From the NCBI GenBank assembly GCA_025455225.1, contig JALOMY010000019.1, forward strand, positions 1 through 17,428: 17,428 nucleotides of DNA, written 5' to 3'. Below are positions 6,703-14,251 of the stretch, in pieces; position 1 is the first letter of the stretch; each line of letters starts with the position of its first letter. The notes under the pieces are model-generated. The model was not told the DNA's origin. It saw nothing but the letters and a program-made list of their open reading frames with translations, and did not search any database. The stretch comes from Cyclobacteriaceae bacterium. GTDB lineage: Bacteria > Bacteroidota > Bacteroidia > Cytophagales > Cyclobacteriaceae. Made by a program: the position numbers and the translations under genes.

Positions 6703-9700
6703 TTAAACTCTTCTGTTCAGGGGATTAGAAAGATTACCGATTCCATCAACTAATTTTCTCAGAATATCGAAATACAATGTGATTATTAAAAAGAGTGTCA
6801 TGGACCATATAACCCCCGTATTGAACAATAACGTATCGATATTGCGATTTAAAAAATGTTTAAATGGCATGTAAAACTGGGCATCAAAGTCAACTATATG
6901 ATCAGGATCCGGGTCCTTATAAACCGGATATATTTTTTGAACAAGTTTACCATCCCTTTCAATTATTTTATGAGGCTCGGTGAGATTCTTGACAAAGTCT
7001 GCAATGGACTCATTCCGGTATTCTTCTTTAAATCGATTAAATGCTTTCTCCTTATCCGGTGTATCCGTCATTTTTCGGATTTTATTTTCCCGGGCCGCTT
7101 CAGCTTTATTATAACGATTTATGTAAAATCGTTTCAAAACTGTCATAAATTCAATGGCTTGCCTGTAAACCAATGAATCGAATTGAGCAGGATTAAGCTG
7201 ATCGATCCAGGGTTGATTTGCCTGGCCTATACTGCTTATCTCTTTACTTATTTCGTTTCGAACCAACTGTAAATCGGTACTTAGTTTTGACTGTATTTCA
7301 GGCTCAGCAGATTTAAAATGATGAAGACAATATTGCAATCGCGTTTCCAATTCTGAAATGTAATACGTCTTCTTGTAATCAGCATGCGCCATTACTTTAT
7401 CATACATGTAAAACTCCCGCTCAAAGCGGTTATCCTTAAACTGCGTTACCATAGAAGCTTCAAATGCCCACCGTGAAGCCATTACATCACCCACAAAAGG
7501 TACGGTAGCCGTATTGCCAATAACAGGATTCAGTTTATCAAATTTTACAACCACACCACTGAGTATCAATTGGGGTATAATCAGCAAAGGAATTAGGATG
7601 TAAATGGTTACCGCTGAATTAAATGCTGACGAAATATTCAATCCTAAAACGTTGGCAAAACAAGATGCTGAGAACAAGATCATCCAGTGTTCAATCATCA
7701 TTCCCTTAATCTCCAGTATATAATTTCCAACCAAAACGAAACACAGGGTTTGAATGGCGGAGAGTAGAAAGAGAATTCCAATTTTTGATAGCAGGTAGCT
7801 GCTTCGGCTTAGATGAAGAAACGCTTCCCGCTTCAGTATTTTCCGGTCACGAATTATTTCTTCCGCACTAACTGTTAAGCCCATAAACAAGGCAACAATG
7901 ACACTCATGAACAGATAGGCCGGTAGATTAACATTTTTGCTGAATACGTAGACGGTACGGATATTATCATCAATATTATAATACCGAACGATAAAGGCCA
8001 GTATGAAAGCCAGAAGCGGAGCCTCCAACAAATTGATAATCATATACTGACGGTTATGAATCTTTGCCTTTATGTCGCGCAACGCAAATAACTTGGTTTG
8101 CCTGATGCGGCCTGGTATTCTTAAAGTTGACTTAACTTCTTCATTTGATGTTTTTACCACCGGTAACCGGGCATTTTTCTTATAGATTTTATGCCATTGC
8201 TCAGGTGTTATTTTACGTTCATTGGTAAACTGCCCATATTCATTGATCACTTTGGTTTCAATGATATTGAATATTTGTTCGGGGTTTACATTTCCACATT
8301 CTATGCATTCACCCAATTCGCTGTTGATCATATCAATACTTCGCTTGAAGTAGACAATTGAATCAACCGGGTTTCCGTAATAAATCTGATATCCGCCCGT
8401 ATCTAAAATCAATAATCGATCGAATTTCTTAAAGATATCGGAGGATGGCTGATGAATTACAGCAAATACCAGTTTACCCTTAAGGGATAATTCTTTAAGC
8501 AGGTCAATAATATTTTCTGAATCCCTTGACGACAACCCGCTGGTGGGTTCATCACAGAATAAAATGGATGGTTCGCGAAGTAACTCTAATCCAATATTCA
8601 GTCGCTTCCGTTGCCCACCACTTATGGTTTTTTGAAGGGGTGATCCCACCTTAAGATCTTTCCGTTCTGCTAATCCAAGATCTTCCAGGGTTTTCATCAC
8701 CAATGAATCAATTGATTTTTCATCGAGGTCACTGAAACACAGCTTGGCTGCATAATACAGATTCTCATAAACCGTGAGGTCTTCGATCAACAAATCATCT
8801 TGCGGCACAAAGCCAATAATTCCCTCGATTCGCTGTGGTTCTTTGTGAATATCAATCCCATTAATGAAAACGTGGCCTCGTGTGGGTTTTTCTGAACCAT
8901 TCAATACATTAAGAAGTGTTGACTTACCTGAACCGCTGGCACCCATTAACGCCACCAGCATGCCCGATTCTTCCATCAAATCAATTTCCTGCAAACCGAT
9001 TCCTCCATTCTTGAAGCGGAAATGAATATTATGGGCTTCGAACGTAAGATGTTCGCTTTTACTGAGTCGCTTAAATCGGCTTACGATATCGCCATAGTAA
9101 ACCGGATCGTCCTTTTCCCAACGAATGGTACTTCCTACACTTAGAACACGAATTGATCCGGACTTAAAAGGAACACCATTCAGAAAAACCTCAGAATTAC
9201 CCAGGTACTTTATAAAATACAATTCAGCACCTTGCATATAGAGGATTTCGACAAACCCCTTCAGGTGCTTTCTTTTGATATGCAATGCGTGGTTAAAGAC
9301 AGCATCTTCCTGGTTATCAATAATCAGTAATTCAGGGTGATCCAGATGGGAGGCTTCCTGTACGGTAACAAAAGTGCGAATGGCACTTAAATCCCTTTGG
9401 TCAATACTAAATGATGCGCAGATAATTTGTATTAACTCTTCTTCGCGTTGCGTTATCCGCTCATCTGCTAAAACGATACGAACCAGGTCAAGAACTATAA
9501 CATACTTTTGCTTTCGGGTTAATGCCTGGTTAATCTCAGTACATATCTGACGGATGTATTCGGAATCATCAAGCCCTTCTTTTGGTACCTCTGCAGCATA
9601 CTCATCAAATTGTGCCAGGTATTCGTTTACTTTAACTTCATTCAAATGATCGATCAGAAAGATCCGGATTTGATCCCTCTCCTGCCGGGTAACTTCATCT

Positions 9701-9756
9701 TGCCTCGCTACTACAGCAAACAACCGTAGAAGCGCTTTCAGAATAACTTCACTCAT
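6703..9756 (-). CDS. ABCG-like ABC transporter with fused TerB-like and FHA-like N-terminal domains
   Basis: This 1017-residue protein is several modules in one chain. Residues 1-135 are helical and resemble TerB/tellurite-resistance-type domains (LLRLFAVVARQDEVTRQE, then a second VLADERITQREEE repeat). Residues 150-220 look FHA-like (NSEVFLNGVPFKSGSIRVLS). The ATPase part carries Walker A GASGSGKST with Lys278, signature SGGQRKR at 379-385, Walker B with Asp402-Glu403 and H-loop His435. About five membrane helices follow from residue 575 to 755, a hydrophilic segment of roughly 200 residues, and a last helix near 985-1005. ATPase-before-membrane order and a large loop before the final helix fit ABCG half-transporters, which act as dimers. 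Substrate unknown; FHA would suggest control by threonine phosphorylation. All ATPase motifs are intact. The ATG at 9756 starts directly in the TerB-like helix. Confidence 0.9.
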   Translation of the reverse strand: MSEVILKALLRLFAVVARQDEVTRQERDQIRIFLIDHLNEVKVNEYLAQFDEYAAEVPKEGLDDSEYIRQICTEINQALTRKQKYVIVLDLVRIVLADERITQREEELIQIICASFSIDQRDLSAIRTFVTVQEASHLDHPELLIIDNQEDAVFNHALHIKRKHLKGFVEILYMQGAELYFIKYLGNSEVFLNGVPFKSGSIRVLSVGSTIRWEKDDPVYYGDIVSRFKRLSKSEHLTFEAHNIHFRFKNGGIGLQEIDLMEESGMLVALMGASGSGKSTLLNVLNGSEKPTRGHVFINGIDIHKEPQRIEGIIGFVPQDDLLIEDLTVYENLYYAAKLCFSDLDEKSIDSLVMKTLEDLGLAERKDLKVGSPLQKTISGGQRKRLNIGLELLREPSILFCDEPTSGLSSRDSENIIDLLKELSLKGKLVFAVIHQPSSDIFKKFDRLLILDTGGYQIYYGNPVDSIVYFKRSIDMINSELGECIECGNVNPEQIFNIIETKVINEYGQFTNERKITPEQWHKIYKKNARLPVVKTSNEEVKSTLRIPGRIRQTKLFALRDIKAKIHNRQYMIINLLEAPLLAFILAFIVRYYNIDDNIRTVYVFSKNVNLPAYLFMSVIVALFMGLTVSAEEIIRDRKILKREAFLHLSRSSYLLSKIGILFLLSAIQTLCFVLVGNYILEIKGMMIEHWMILFSASCFANVLGLNISSAFNSAVTIYILIPLLIIPQLILSGVVVKFDKLNPVIGNTATVPFVGDVMASRWAFEASMVTQFKDNRFEREFYMYDKVMAHADYKKTYYISELETRLQYCLHHFKSAEPEIQSKLSTDLQLVRNEISKEISSIGQANQPWIDQLNPAQFDSLVYRQAIEFMTVLKRFYINRYNKAEAARENKIRKMTDTPDKEKAFNRFKEEYRNESIADFVKNLTEPHKIIERDGKLVQKIYPVYKDPDPDHIVDFDAQFYMPFKHFLNRNIDTLLFNTGVIWSMTLFLIITLYFDILRKLVDGIGNLSNPLNRRV

Positions 9757-9801
9757 GGTACGTTAATAGGTCATTAAATATACTCAAGAACAACCTCAGC
9801 A

Positions 9802-9837
9802 TAAAAAAAGAAAGGACTGGTTTTTACCAGTCCTTTC
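9802..9837 (-). terminator. Intrinsic terminator of the unrecognised lipoprotein gene
   Basis: GAAAGGACTGG (9810-9820) pairs perfectly with CCAGTCCTTTC (9827-9837) around a short loop. Read on the minus strand, a run of seven Ts (complement of 9803-9809) follows the stem. It lies 23 bases beyond the lipoprotein stop and separates that gene from the ABC transporter gene, so the latter needs its own promoter within 9757-9801 or depends on read-through. Confidence 0.92.
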
Positions 9838-9839
9838 CT

Positions 9840-9857
9840 CGATTATTTCAATAATCG
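9840..9857. repeat. Short perfect palindrome between lipoprotein stop and terminator
   Basis: CGATTATT (9840-9847) and AATAATCG (9850-9857) are perfect 8-base arms around a 2-base centre, squeezed between the stop codon at 9861 and the terminator stem ending at 9837. On the transcript it would be a second, weaker hairpin; on DNA a compact dyad. Role unknown. Confidence 0.5.
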
Positions 9858-9860
9858 TAA

Positions 9861-10748
9861 TTAATCGGTAATGGACTTCCGCATCTTAGAAACAATTTCG
9901 GTTATCTGTACCAGGTTTTTATCACTAAGAACCATGTCTCCACGATTATTTTTGATTTGCTCATCGATGTTGAGCGCCTCGTATGTTTTTTCAAGATCCT
10001 GCAGATTACGTATCAGGTCTGTCACAGGCTCAGTCTGTTCTACACCGCTCAGCATCTTCACCAAATCAGAAACAGATGGCTTCTGTTTTAAAATTATCTG
10101 GATAACAGGGGTTAAAATGGTGTTCCGAACTTCTGCTGGTAATTCATCTTTAGGATACGATGCAACCAAGCCCGTTGAAAGATACAATCCTTCAATAAAA
10201 CTACCCGTAACTACCAAAGCTGCTAACTTATTGCGTTGATCATCCTTCAGAAATTTCTCGGTTTGTGCTTGCGTACGATCCAGCAACGCAGCAAGTGAAT
10301 CTTTGTTGGCGATATTGGCTTCAAACTGCTGCAATAACTCCAGATCAAAACTGCCGATCACTCCTAAATTATCCGCTAATGCCTTACACGTGTTCAGATA
10401 TTCGATGGCATCCTGCGTTTTATCGTACGAACTCAGGTAACCGATATCAGCCGTATAAACGCCCAAATTCAAAGCTGCCTTTTCGGTACGGTTGGCGTAT
10501 TGTTCACTCTTGGTACGTGGATTAATTAAGGTTTGATTGTACTCAGCACCGGTTTGTTGAATCAAATAAGGTATCTCGGTTGGTTTGGGAATACCATAAA
10601 CTACATCTTGTATGGTTTTCTTCAGGCTATCTTGTGCTTGGGCAAATTCTTCCGATTCTGTGCTTTTCTTTTCGGAAGTTCCGCAAGAACTGATCACCAA
10701 AATCAACGCTAAAATAAGAACTGAGAATAGGGACTTTAAGAAATTCAT
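9861..10748 (-). CDS. Unrecognised helical lipoprotein
   Basis: The frame can start at 10811, but the ATG at 10748 gives a proper lipoprotein signal peptide (MNFLKSLFSVLILALILVIS, then SC with the lipidated cysteine), so I choose it: 295 residues. After a Ser/Glu/Lys-rich linker the mature part is almost entirely helical. It includes IPKPTEIPYLIQQTGAEY, an NLGVYTADIGYLSSY stretch followed by helices rich in Gln, Leu and Asp, a conserved-looking VTGSFIEGLYLST segment, and a C-terminal helix pair ending in MRKSITD. No enzyme motif is visible. It should be anchored at the inner or outer membrane facing the periplasm. It stands alone between PdeM and its own terminator. I recognise it only as a probable conserved Bacteroidota lipoprotein of unknown function. 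Confidence 0.85.
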   Translation of the reverse strand: MNFLKSLFSVLILALILVISSCGTSEKKSTESEEFAQAQDSLKKTIQDVVYGIPKPTEIPYLIQQTGAEYNQTLINPRTKSEQYANRTEKAALNLGVYTADIGYLSSYDKTQDAIEYLNTCKALADNLGVIGSFDLELLQQFEANIANKDSLAALLDRTQAQTEKFLKDDQRNKLAALVVTGSFIEGLYLSTGLVASYPKDELPAEVRNTILTPVIQIILKQKPSVSDLVKMLSGVEQTEPVTDLIRNLQDLEKTYEALNIDEQIKNNRGDMVLSDKNLVQITEIVSKMRKSITD

Positions 10749-10872
10749 AATTTCGGTTGGGTTTAGAAATTCAAGTTTAACACATTTTTTGATGCTTTTA
10801 AAACCCCGCATTCACAATTTTGAACGTTTTTAAAGGAAAATGGTCACTCATTTATGAGGCTAATTGGGTCGA

Positions 10873-10897
10873 AACCAGGGTTATCCAAAACCCGGTT
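10873..10897 (-). terminator. Possible hairpin at the end of the PdeM gene
   Basis: AACC plus GGGTT (10873-10882, one bulged A) pairs with AACCCGGTT (10889-10897), a 9-pair stem starting inside the PdeM stop codon. No T-run follows on the minus strand, so it is at best a weak or factor-assisted terminator or an mRNA 3'-end stabiliser. The rest of the gap to 10749 shows no clear promoter for the lipoprotein gene. Confidence 0.25.
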
Positions 10898-11537
10898 AGT
10901 GAAGGGCTATTATTGAGTTCTCTGCAATAACAAATACCTGGTCTTCCTTACGCGGAGCGAGCCGGGCCAGGCCAGTAAAAGCTCCAAAAGCCGGAAGAAA
11001 CCCTTGACGTTCACCGAAATAAAAACACGGCAACGTCATATGTTGCTTCCCCTTACCGATCAGCTGAACACCAGGATGAACGTGGCCGGAAAGTACATAA
11101 TAATCTCCATTGATTTCTTCCGGAGGTATATGGGTTAGTAAAAATGGGACAATGCAAATCTCTTCCTTGTGTAGCTGAATCCGATTTTTTGCATAGAGCT
11201 GATCGCTTAAAATATCATGATTACCGATTACCAGCTCTACGCTGAGGTATTGGAAACTACCGGTAAAAATACCTACCTGTTCCCAATCGAAATTATAATG
11301 ACTGTGGAATAAATCACCGATACAAATCAGCCGATCTGGTTTTTTAGTCTGAACCAGTTCAATTAAGGTTTCCCAGTTCTTCGAATTTGCCTTTACCGGA
11401 ACCGGTATACCGGATTTACGGAAATGATTCACCTTGCCCAGGTGCATATCTGCTACCAGCATGATTTTCTGAGATTTCCACCATATAGCACGCTGTGGCA
11501 GTAACTCCAGCTCTTCACCAGCAATTTGAACAATCAT
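10896..11537 (-). CDS. pdeM: Ligase-associated DNA damage response metallophosphoesterase PdeM
   Basis: The 213-residue product carries the full calcineurin-like phosphoesterase set: Asp30-Met-His32, Gly-Asp75, Gly-Asn106-His107-Asp108, His136 and Gly-His152-Val-His154, which together bind two metal ions. The DMHLGKVNHFRKSGIPVP stretch and the SGHVHPG and CFYFGERQGFLPAFG segments are typical of PdeM, named for its association with an ATP-dependent DNA ligase, an Lhr-like helicase and a beta-CASP exonuclease, probably for DNA end or strand-break processing. None of these partners is in the window, so here pdeM stands alone. All metal ligands are present, so the enzyme should be active. Start ATG at 11537 gives the usual short strand before the first motif. 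Upstream, CACTTTTG (complement of 11563-11570) is one base off the Bacteroidota -7 box, a tentative promoter. Confidence 0.9.
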   Translation of the reverse strand: MIVQIAGEELELLPQRAIWWKSQKIMLVADMHLGKVNHFRKSGIPVPVKANSKNWETLIELVQTKKPDRLICIGDLFHSHYNFDWEQVGIFTGSFQYLSVELVIGNHDILSDQLYAKNRIQLHKEEICIVPFLLTHIPPEEINGDYYVLSGHVHPGVQLIGKGKQHMTLPCFYFGERQGFLPAFGAFTGLARLAPRKEDQVFVIAENSIIALH

Positions 11538-11633
11538 GCTTCTGTCTTTAACCGCAATGGTACAAAAGTGAAAGAAAAATTGAAATGCCGGCTTGAAGGG
11601 TTTAAAATCTTATAATTTGATTTTAATCGTAAT

Positions 11634-11664
11634 AAAAAAAGGGAGGCTGAATTTCAGCACTCCC
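11634..11664 (-). terminator. Intrinsic terminator of the SulP-Usp operon
   Basis: On the plus strand GGGAG-GCTGAA (11641-11651) pairs with TTCAGC-A-CTCCC (11653-11664), one bulged A in the right arm; read on the minus strand a run of seven Ts (complement of 11634-11640) follows. It lies about 40 bases after the universal stress protein stop and separates this operon from pdeM. Confidence 0.92.
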
Positions 11665-11705
11665 CTTCCAAACTAAACCTACAATCTACACTAAACCAAA
11701 AATCG

Positions 11706-12515
11706 TTATGAGCTTATAACTAAAACGGGTACCCCTGCCTGCGTGATCCAATCGGTTGATGTTGAACCATTCAGCAACCGGGCAACCAGGCTCTTGCGTT
11801 TGATGGTGAAAATCAGATCGACCTGATTTTTCCGAACGATTTCCGTAAGAATCAATGAATCAGCCGATTCCCCGGGAAATAATATTCTTGACTGTATTCC
11901 ATACTCCTTATTCAATTTGTTGACCCATTCTTTAGCATAATCAGAATTGGATGAGTATCTACCCTTAATTGGAAGAATGGCTACTTCCTGCGAAGTTTCA
12001 TTAACCAATTGCATAATGGAATCCAGTTCGGCAATTCGCTCCGGCTTCATATCGGTTGCCAGGATTGCCCGATTGGGTAAACGCGGATTATGGTTACCGG
12101 GAACAACCAATACCGGTATTGTTGTCTGTTTTGAAATAAAGCTGATTATGCTTCCGGCTTGCGGTTGCTCATTATGATCAGATCCCAATACAATGATGTC
12201 CGGTTTCAGGTTTTCAATTTGTTTCATCAACTGAAACCGAACATTGCCCATTACTATTTCATCTTCAACGGGAATATTTTCCAAAGCGATGATTTCCCGT
12301 ATGGAGCTCATCTTCTGCTCTGCTTTTCGGTTTAATTGATCCAGATTCCATTGCAGGACAACCGGATTCTCTGTTTCGGCCAATTCTTCAAGATCAATTA
12401 CATGACTTATTCTGATTTTACCTCCTGAAAACCGGGCAAGCATTGCCGCATAATGCAAGGCATTATATGAGCAATTCGAAAAATCTACCGGTACGAAATA
12501 GGTAAGTTGTTTCAT
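11706..12515 (-). CDS. Tandem-domain universal stress protein
   Basis: The 269-residue protein contains two UspA folds. Domain one (about 1-143) starts TYFVPVDFSNCSYNALHYAA and closes with DIIVLGSD and TIPVLVVPG; domain two (about 150-269) starts AILATDMK and ends in GVPVLVISS. Each normally carries the nucleotide loop G-x2-G-x9-G(S/T). Here domain one reads GSDHNEQPQAGS, lacking the second glycine, and domain two reads IKRKSLVARLLNGSTS, so nucleotide binding is uncertain. Such proteins aid survival under stress or regulate a membrane partner. The ATG at 12515 is preferred over an in-frame GTG at 12521 because AAAGGTGATC, a good Shine-Dalgarno sequence for this organism, sits just before it. 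It starts only 12 bases after the SulP stop, so translation is probably coupled to the transporter. Confidence 0.92.
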   Translation of the reverse strand: MKQLTYFVPVDFSNCSYNALHYAAMLARFSGGKIRISHVIDLEELAETENPVVLQWNLDQLNRKAEQKMSSIREIIALENIPVEDEIVMGNVRFQLMKQIENLKPDIIVLGSDHNEQPQAGSIISFISKQTTIPVLVVPGNHNPRLPNRAILATDMKPERIAELDSIMQLVNETSQEVAILPIKGRYSSNSDYAKEWVNKLNKEYGIQSRILFPGESADSLILTEIVRKNQVDLIFTIKRKSLVARLLNGSTSTDWITQAGVPVLVISS

Positions 12516-12527
12516 GATCACCTTTTG

Positions 12528-14141
12528 TTAACCCTGATAAACCAATTTTTTTGACTTACGCGTTGCACTTTCCTTTCTTCGTACATTGACCTGTTCCTTC
12601 TTTATGATCTCTACTTGTATATCGCGTTCCATAGCTTGCTGGCGGAATTCGTGAATGATTTCCAGTACATCATGATCAACAAAGGCAGATTTGCTCATAT
12701 CAATAACAACTTCCGATCCTTCCGGAATTTCATTCAATTCTTTTCGAATAGTGGCCTTATTTAAGAAAATCACTTCCTGGGCCAAGGTTAGCCGTACCCG
12801 TTCATTTCCGTTTTCAGTTTCCTCACGCTGTACAAAATGAGAATGCCGGTAACTGTTGCGAAGAATAATGAATATAGCTACTACCATTCCAATACCTATT
12901 CCCTTTAATAAATCTGTAAAAACAACTCCTGCTACAGTAGCCATAAACGGGAGTAACTGGCTCCAGCCTAACCTTGCCATTTCGCGGAAAATTGAAGGCT
13001 TGGCTAATTTATAACCCACCATTAAAAGAACACCTGCCAGTACTGCCAACGGAACCATGTTCAGAATTCCAGGAATAGCGATAACACACAACAAAAGCAA
13101 TAAACCGTGCAGGATGGTTGACATCTTCGTACGGGCACCCGACTGAATATTAGCTGAACTACGTACAATTACTTGTGTAATCGGAAGTCCACCAATCAGC
13201 CCCGACACAATATTACCGGTACCCTGTGCCAGTAATTCACGGTTGGTATCCGTAACTCGTTTATAAGGATCCAGTTTGTCGGTTGCCTCAACCGACAGTA
13301 GAGTTTCTATGCTGGCAACAATTGCTATTGTAAATGCTATAATCCATACATCCTGACTAACAATCTGACTGAAATCAGGAAGACTGAATTGAGTAAGGAA
13401 TTCATTGAAATTATTAGCTACCGGAACTGTAACAAGATGCTCGGCAGAAAGTGCCCATTGCGGAAAGAAGGTAGAAGCTATCGATTGATAAAGCACACCT
13501 ACGAGAACTGCAACCAGTGGTCCTTGTATAACCTTAAATACATAGTGCTTCTTTGATAAATACAGATCCCATAGCAGGAGTATACTCAGGGAAAGAATAC
13601 TTACTATAACTGCACCAGGAGTAATAGCATCCAGCATGTAAGTAAGCTCAGTTAATGTATTATGTCCATCGGGCTGATTAAAACTCATATCGCCAACATA
13701 ATCGGCATCATAGCCCACAGCATGAGGAATCTGTTTCAGAATAATTATAATCCCGATTGCAGTTAACATACCCTTAATAACCGAAGTGGGGAAAAAATAT
13801 CCGATAACCCCGGCTTTAATGAACCCCAGTACAATCTGAAGTATTCCCGCCAGAACAACTGCAAGAAGAAAGGTTTCAAATGACCCTAATTGTTGAATGG
13901 CCGCCAGTACAATAACAGTTAACCCGGCAGCAGGTCCGCTTACCCCAAGGTGAGAACCGCTTATTGATCCCGCTACCAATCCTCCTACAATACCTGCAAT
14001 AATACCAGCAAACAATGGTGCCCCGCTGGCAAGCGCAATGCCCAGGCAAAGCGGTAAGGCTACGAAAAAGACTACAACGCTTGCAGGTAAATCATTTCTT
14101 AGATAAGAAAATAGACCACCTTGTTTAAGATCATTAATCAT
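12528..14141 (-). CDS. SulP-family inorganic anion transporter with C-terminal STAS domain
   Basis: The ATG at 14141 gives a 537-residue protein beginning MINDLKQGGLFSYLRNDLPA, the usual SulP N-terminus; an upstream in-frame start at 14168 would add an unlikely nine residues. Many membrane helices (about 12-14) follow, with the family stretches VVVFFVALPLCLGIALASGAP and SGSHLGVSGPAAGLTV, the second forming the anion-binding region. A cytoplasmic STAS domain occupies roughly the last 95 residues (VIFLNKATIRKEL, VIDMSKSAFVDHDVLE). Members carry sulfate, bicarbonate or chloride, often with sodium or protons. The VDHDV STAS variant recalls SulP proteins found beside carbonic anhydrases, hinting at bicarbonate, but no carbonic anhydrase is in view. 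It is followed at 12 bases by the universal stress gene and lies downstream of a two-component system on the same strand. Confidence 0.93.
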   Translation of the reverse strand: MINDLKQGGLFSYLRNDLPASVVVFFVALPLCLGIALASGAPLFAGIIAGIVGGLVAGSISGSHLGVSGPAAGLTVIVLAAIQQLGSFETFLLAVVLAGILQIVLGFIKAGVIGYFFPTSVIKGMLTAIGIIIILKQIPHAVGYDADYVGDMSFNQPDGHNTLTELTYMLDAITPGAVIVSILSLSILLLWDLYLSKKHYVFKVIQGPLVAVLVGVLYQSIASTFFPQWALSAEHLVTVPVANNFNEFLTQFSLPDFSQIVSQDVWIIAFTIAIVASIETLLSVEATDKLDPYKRVTDTNRELLAQGTGNIVSGLIGGLPITQVIVRSSANIQSGARTKMSTILHGLLLLLCVIAIPGILNMVPLAVLAGVLLMVGYKLAKPSIFREMARLGWSQLLPFMATVAGVVFTDLLKGIGIGMVVAIFIILRNSYRHSHFVQREETENGNERVRLTLAQEVIFLNKATIRKELNEIPEGSEVVIDMSKSAFVDHDVLEIIHEFRQQAMERDIQVEIIKKEQVNVRRKESATRKSKKLVYQG

Positions 14142-14199
14142 TACTCCATGATTTTGCAAACACAACAATACAGCTAGCTGATTAAGCTGAAATTAGACC

Positions 14200-14213
14200 C
14201 ACATTAAAATGTG
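14200..14213. promoter_or_regulatory. Perfect palindrome upstream of the SulP gene, candidate operator
   Basis: CACATT (14200-14205) and AATGTG (14208-14213) form a perfect dyad with a 2-base centre, 59-72 bases before the SulP start and after the histidine kinase stop. A second palindrome, CAGCTAGCTG, sits at 14171-14180. Position suits a regulator site or a hairpin; identity of any regulator, including the adjacent response regulator, is a guess. Confidence 0.4.
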
Positions 14214-14251
14214 ATTAGAAACACATGATTCTGCGTAACGATCAGGAATTC

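Noticed and set aside
9871..10239. Plus-strand frame of 122 codons, with a further one at 10265-10525
   Set aside because: Both are antisense to the lipoprotein gene, have Cys/Ser/Arg-rich unnatural composition and no motif.
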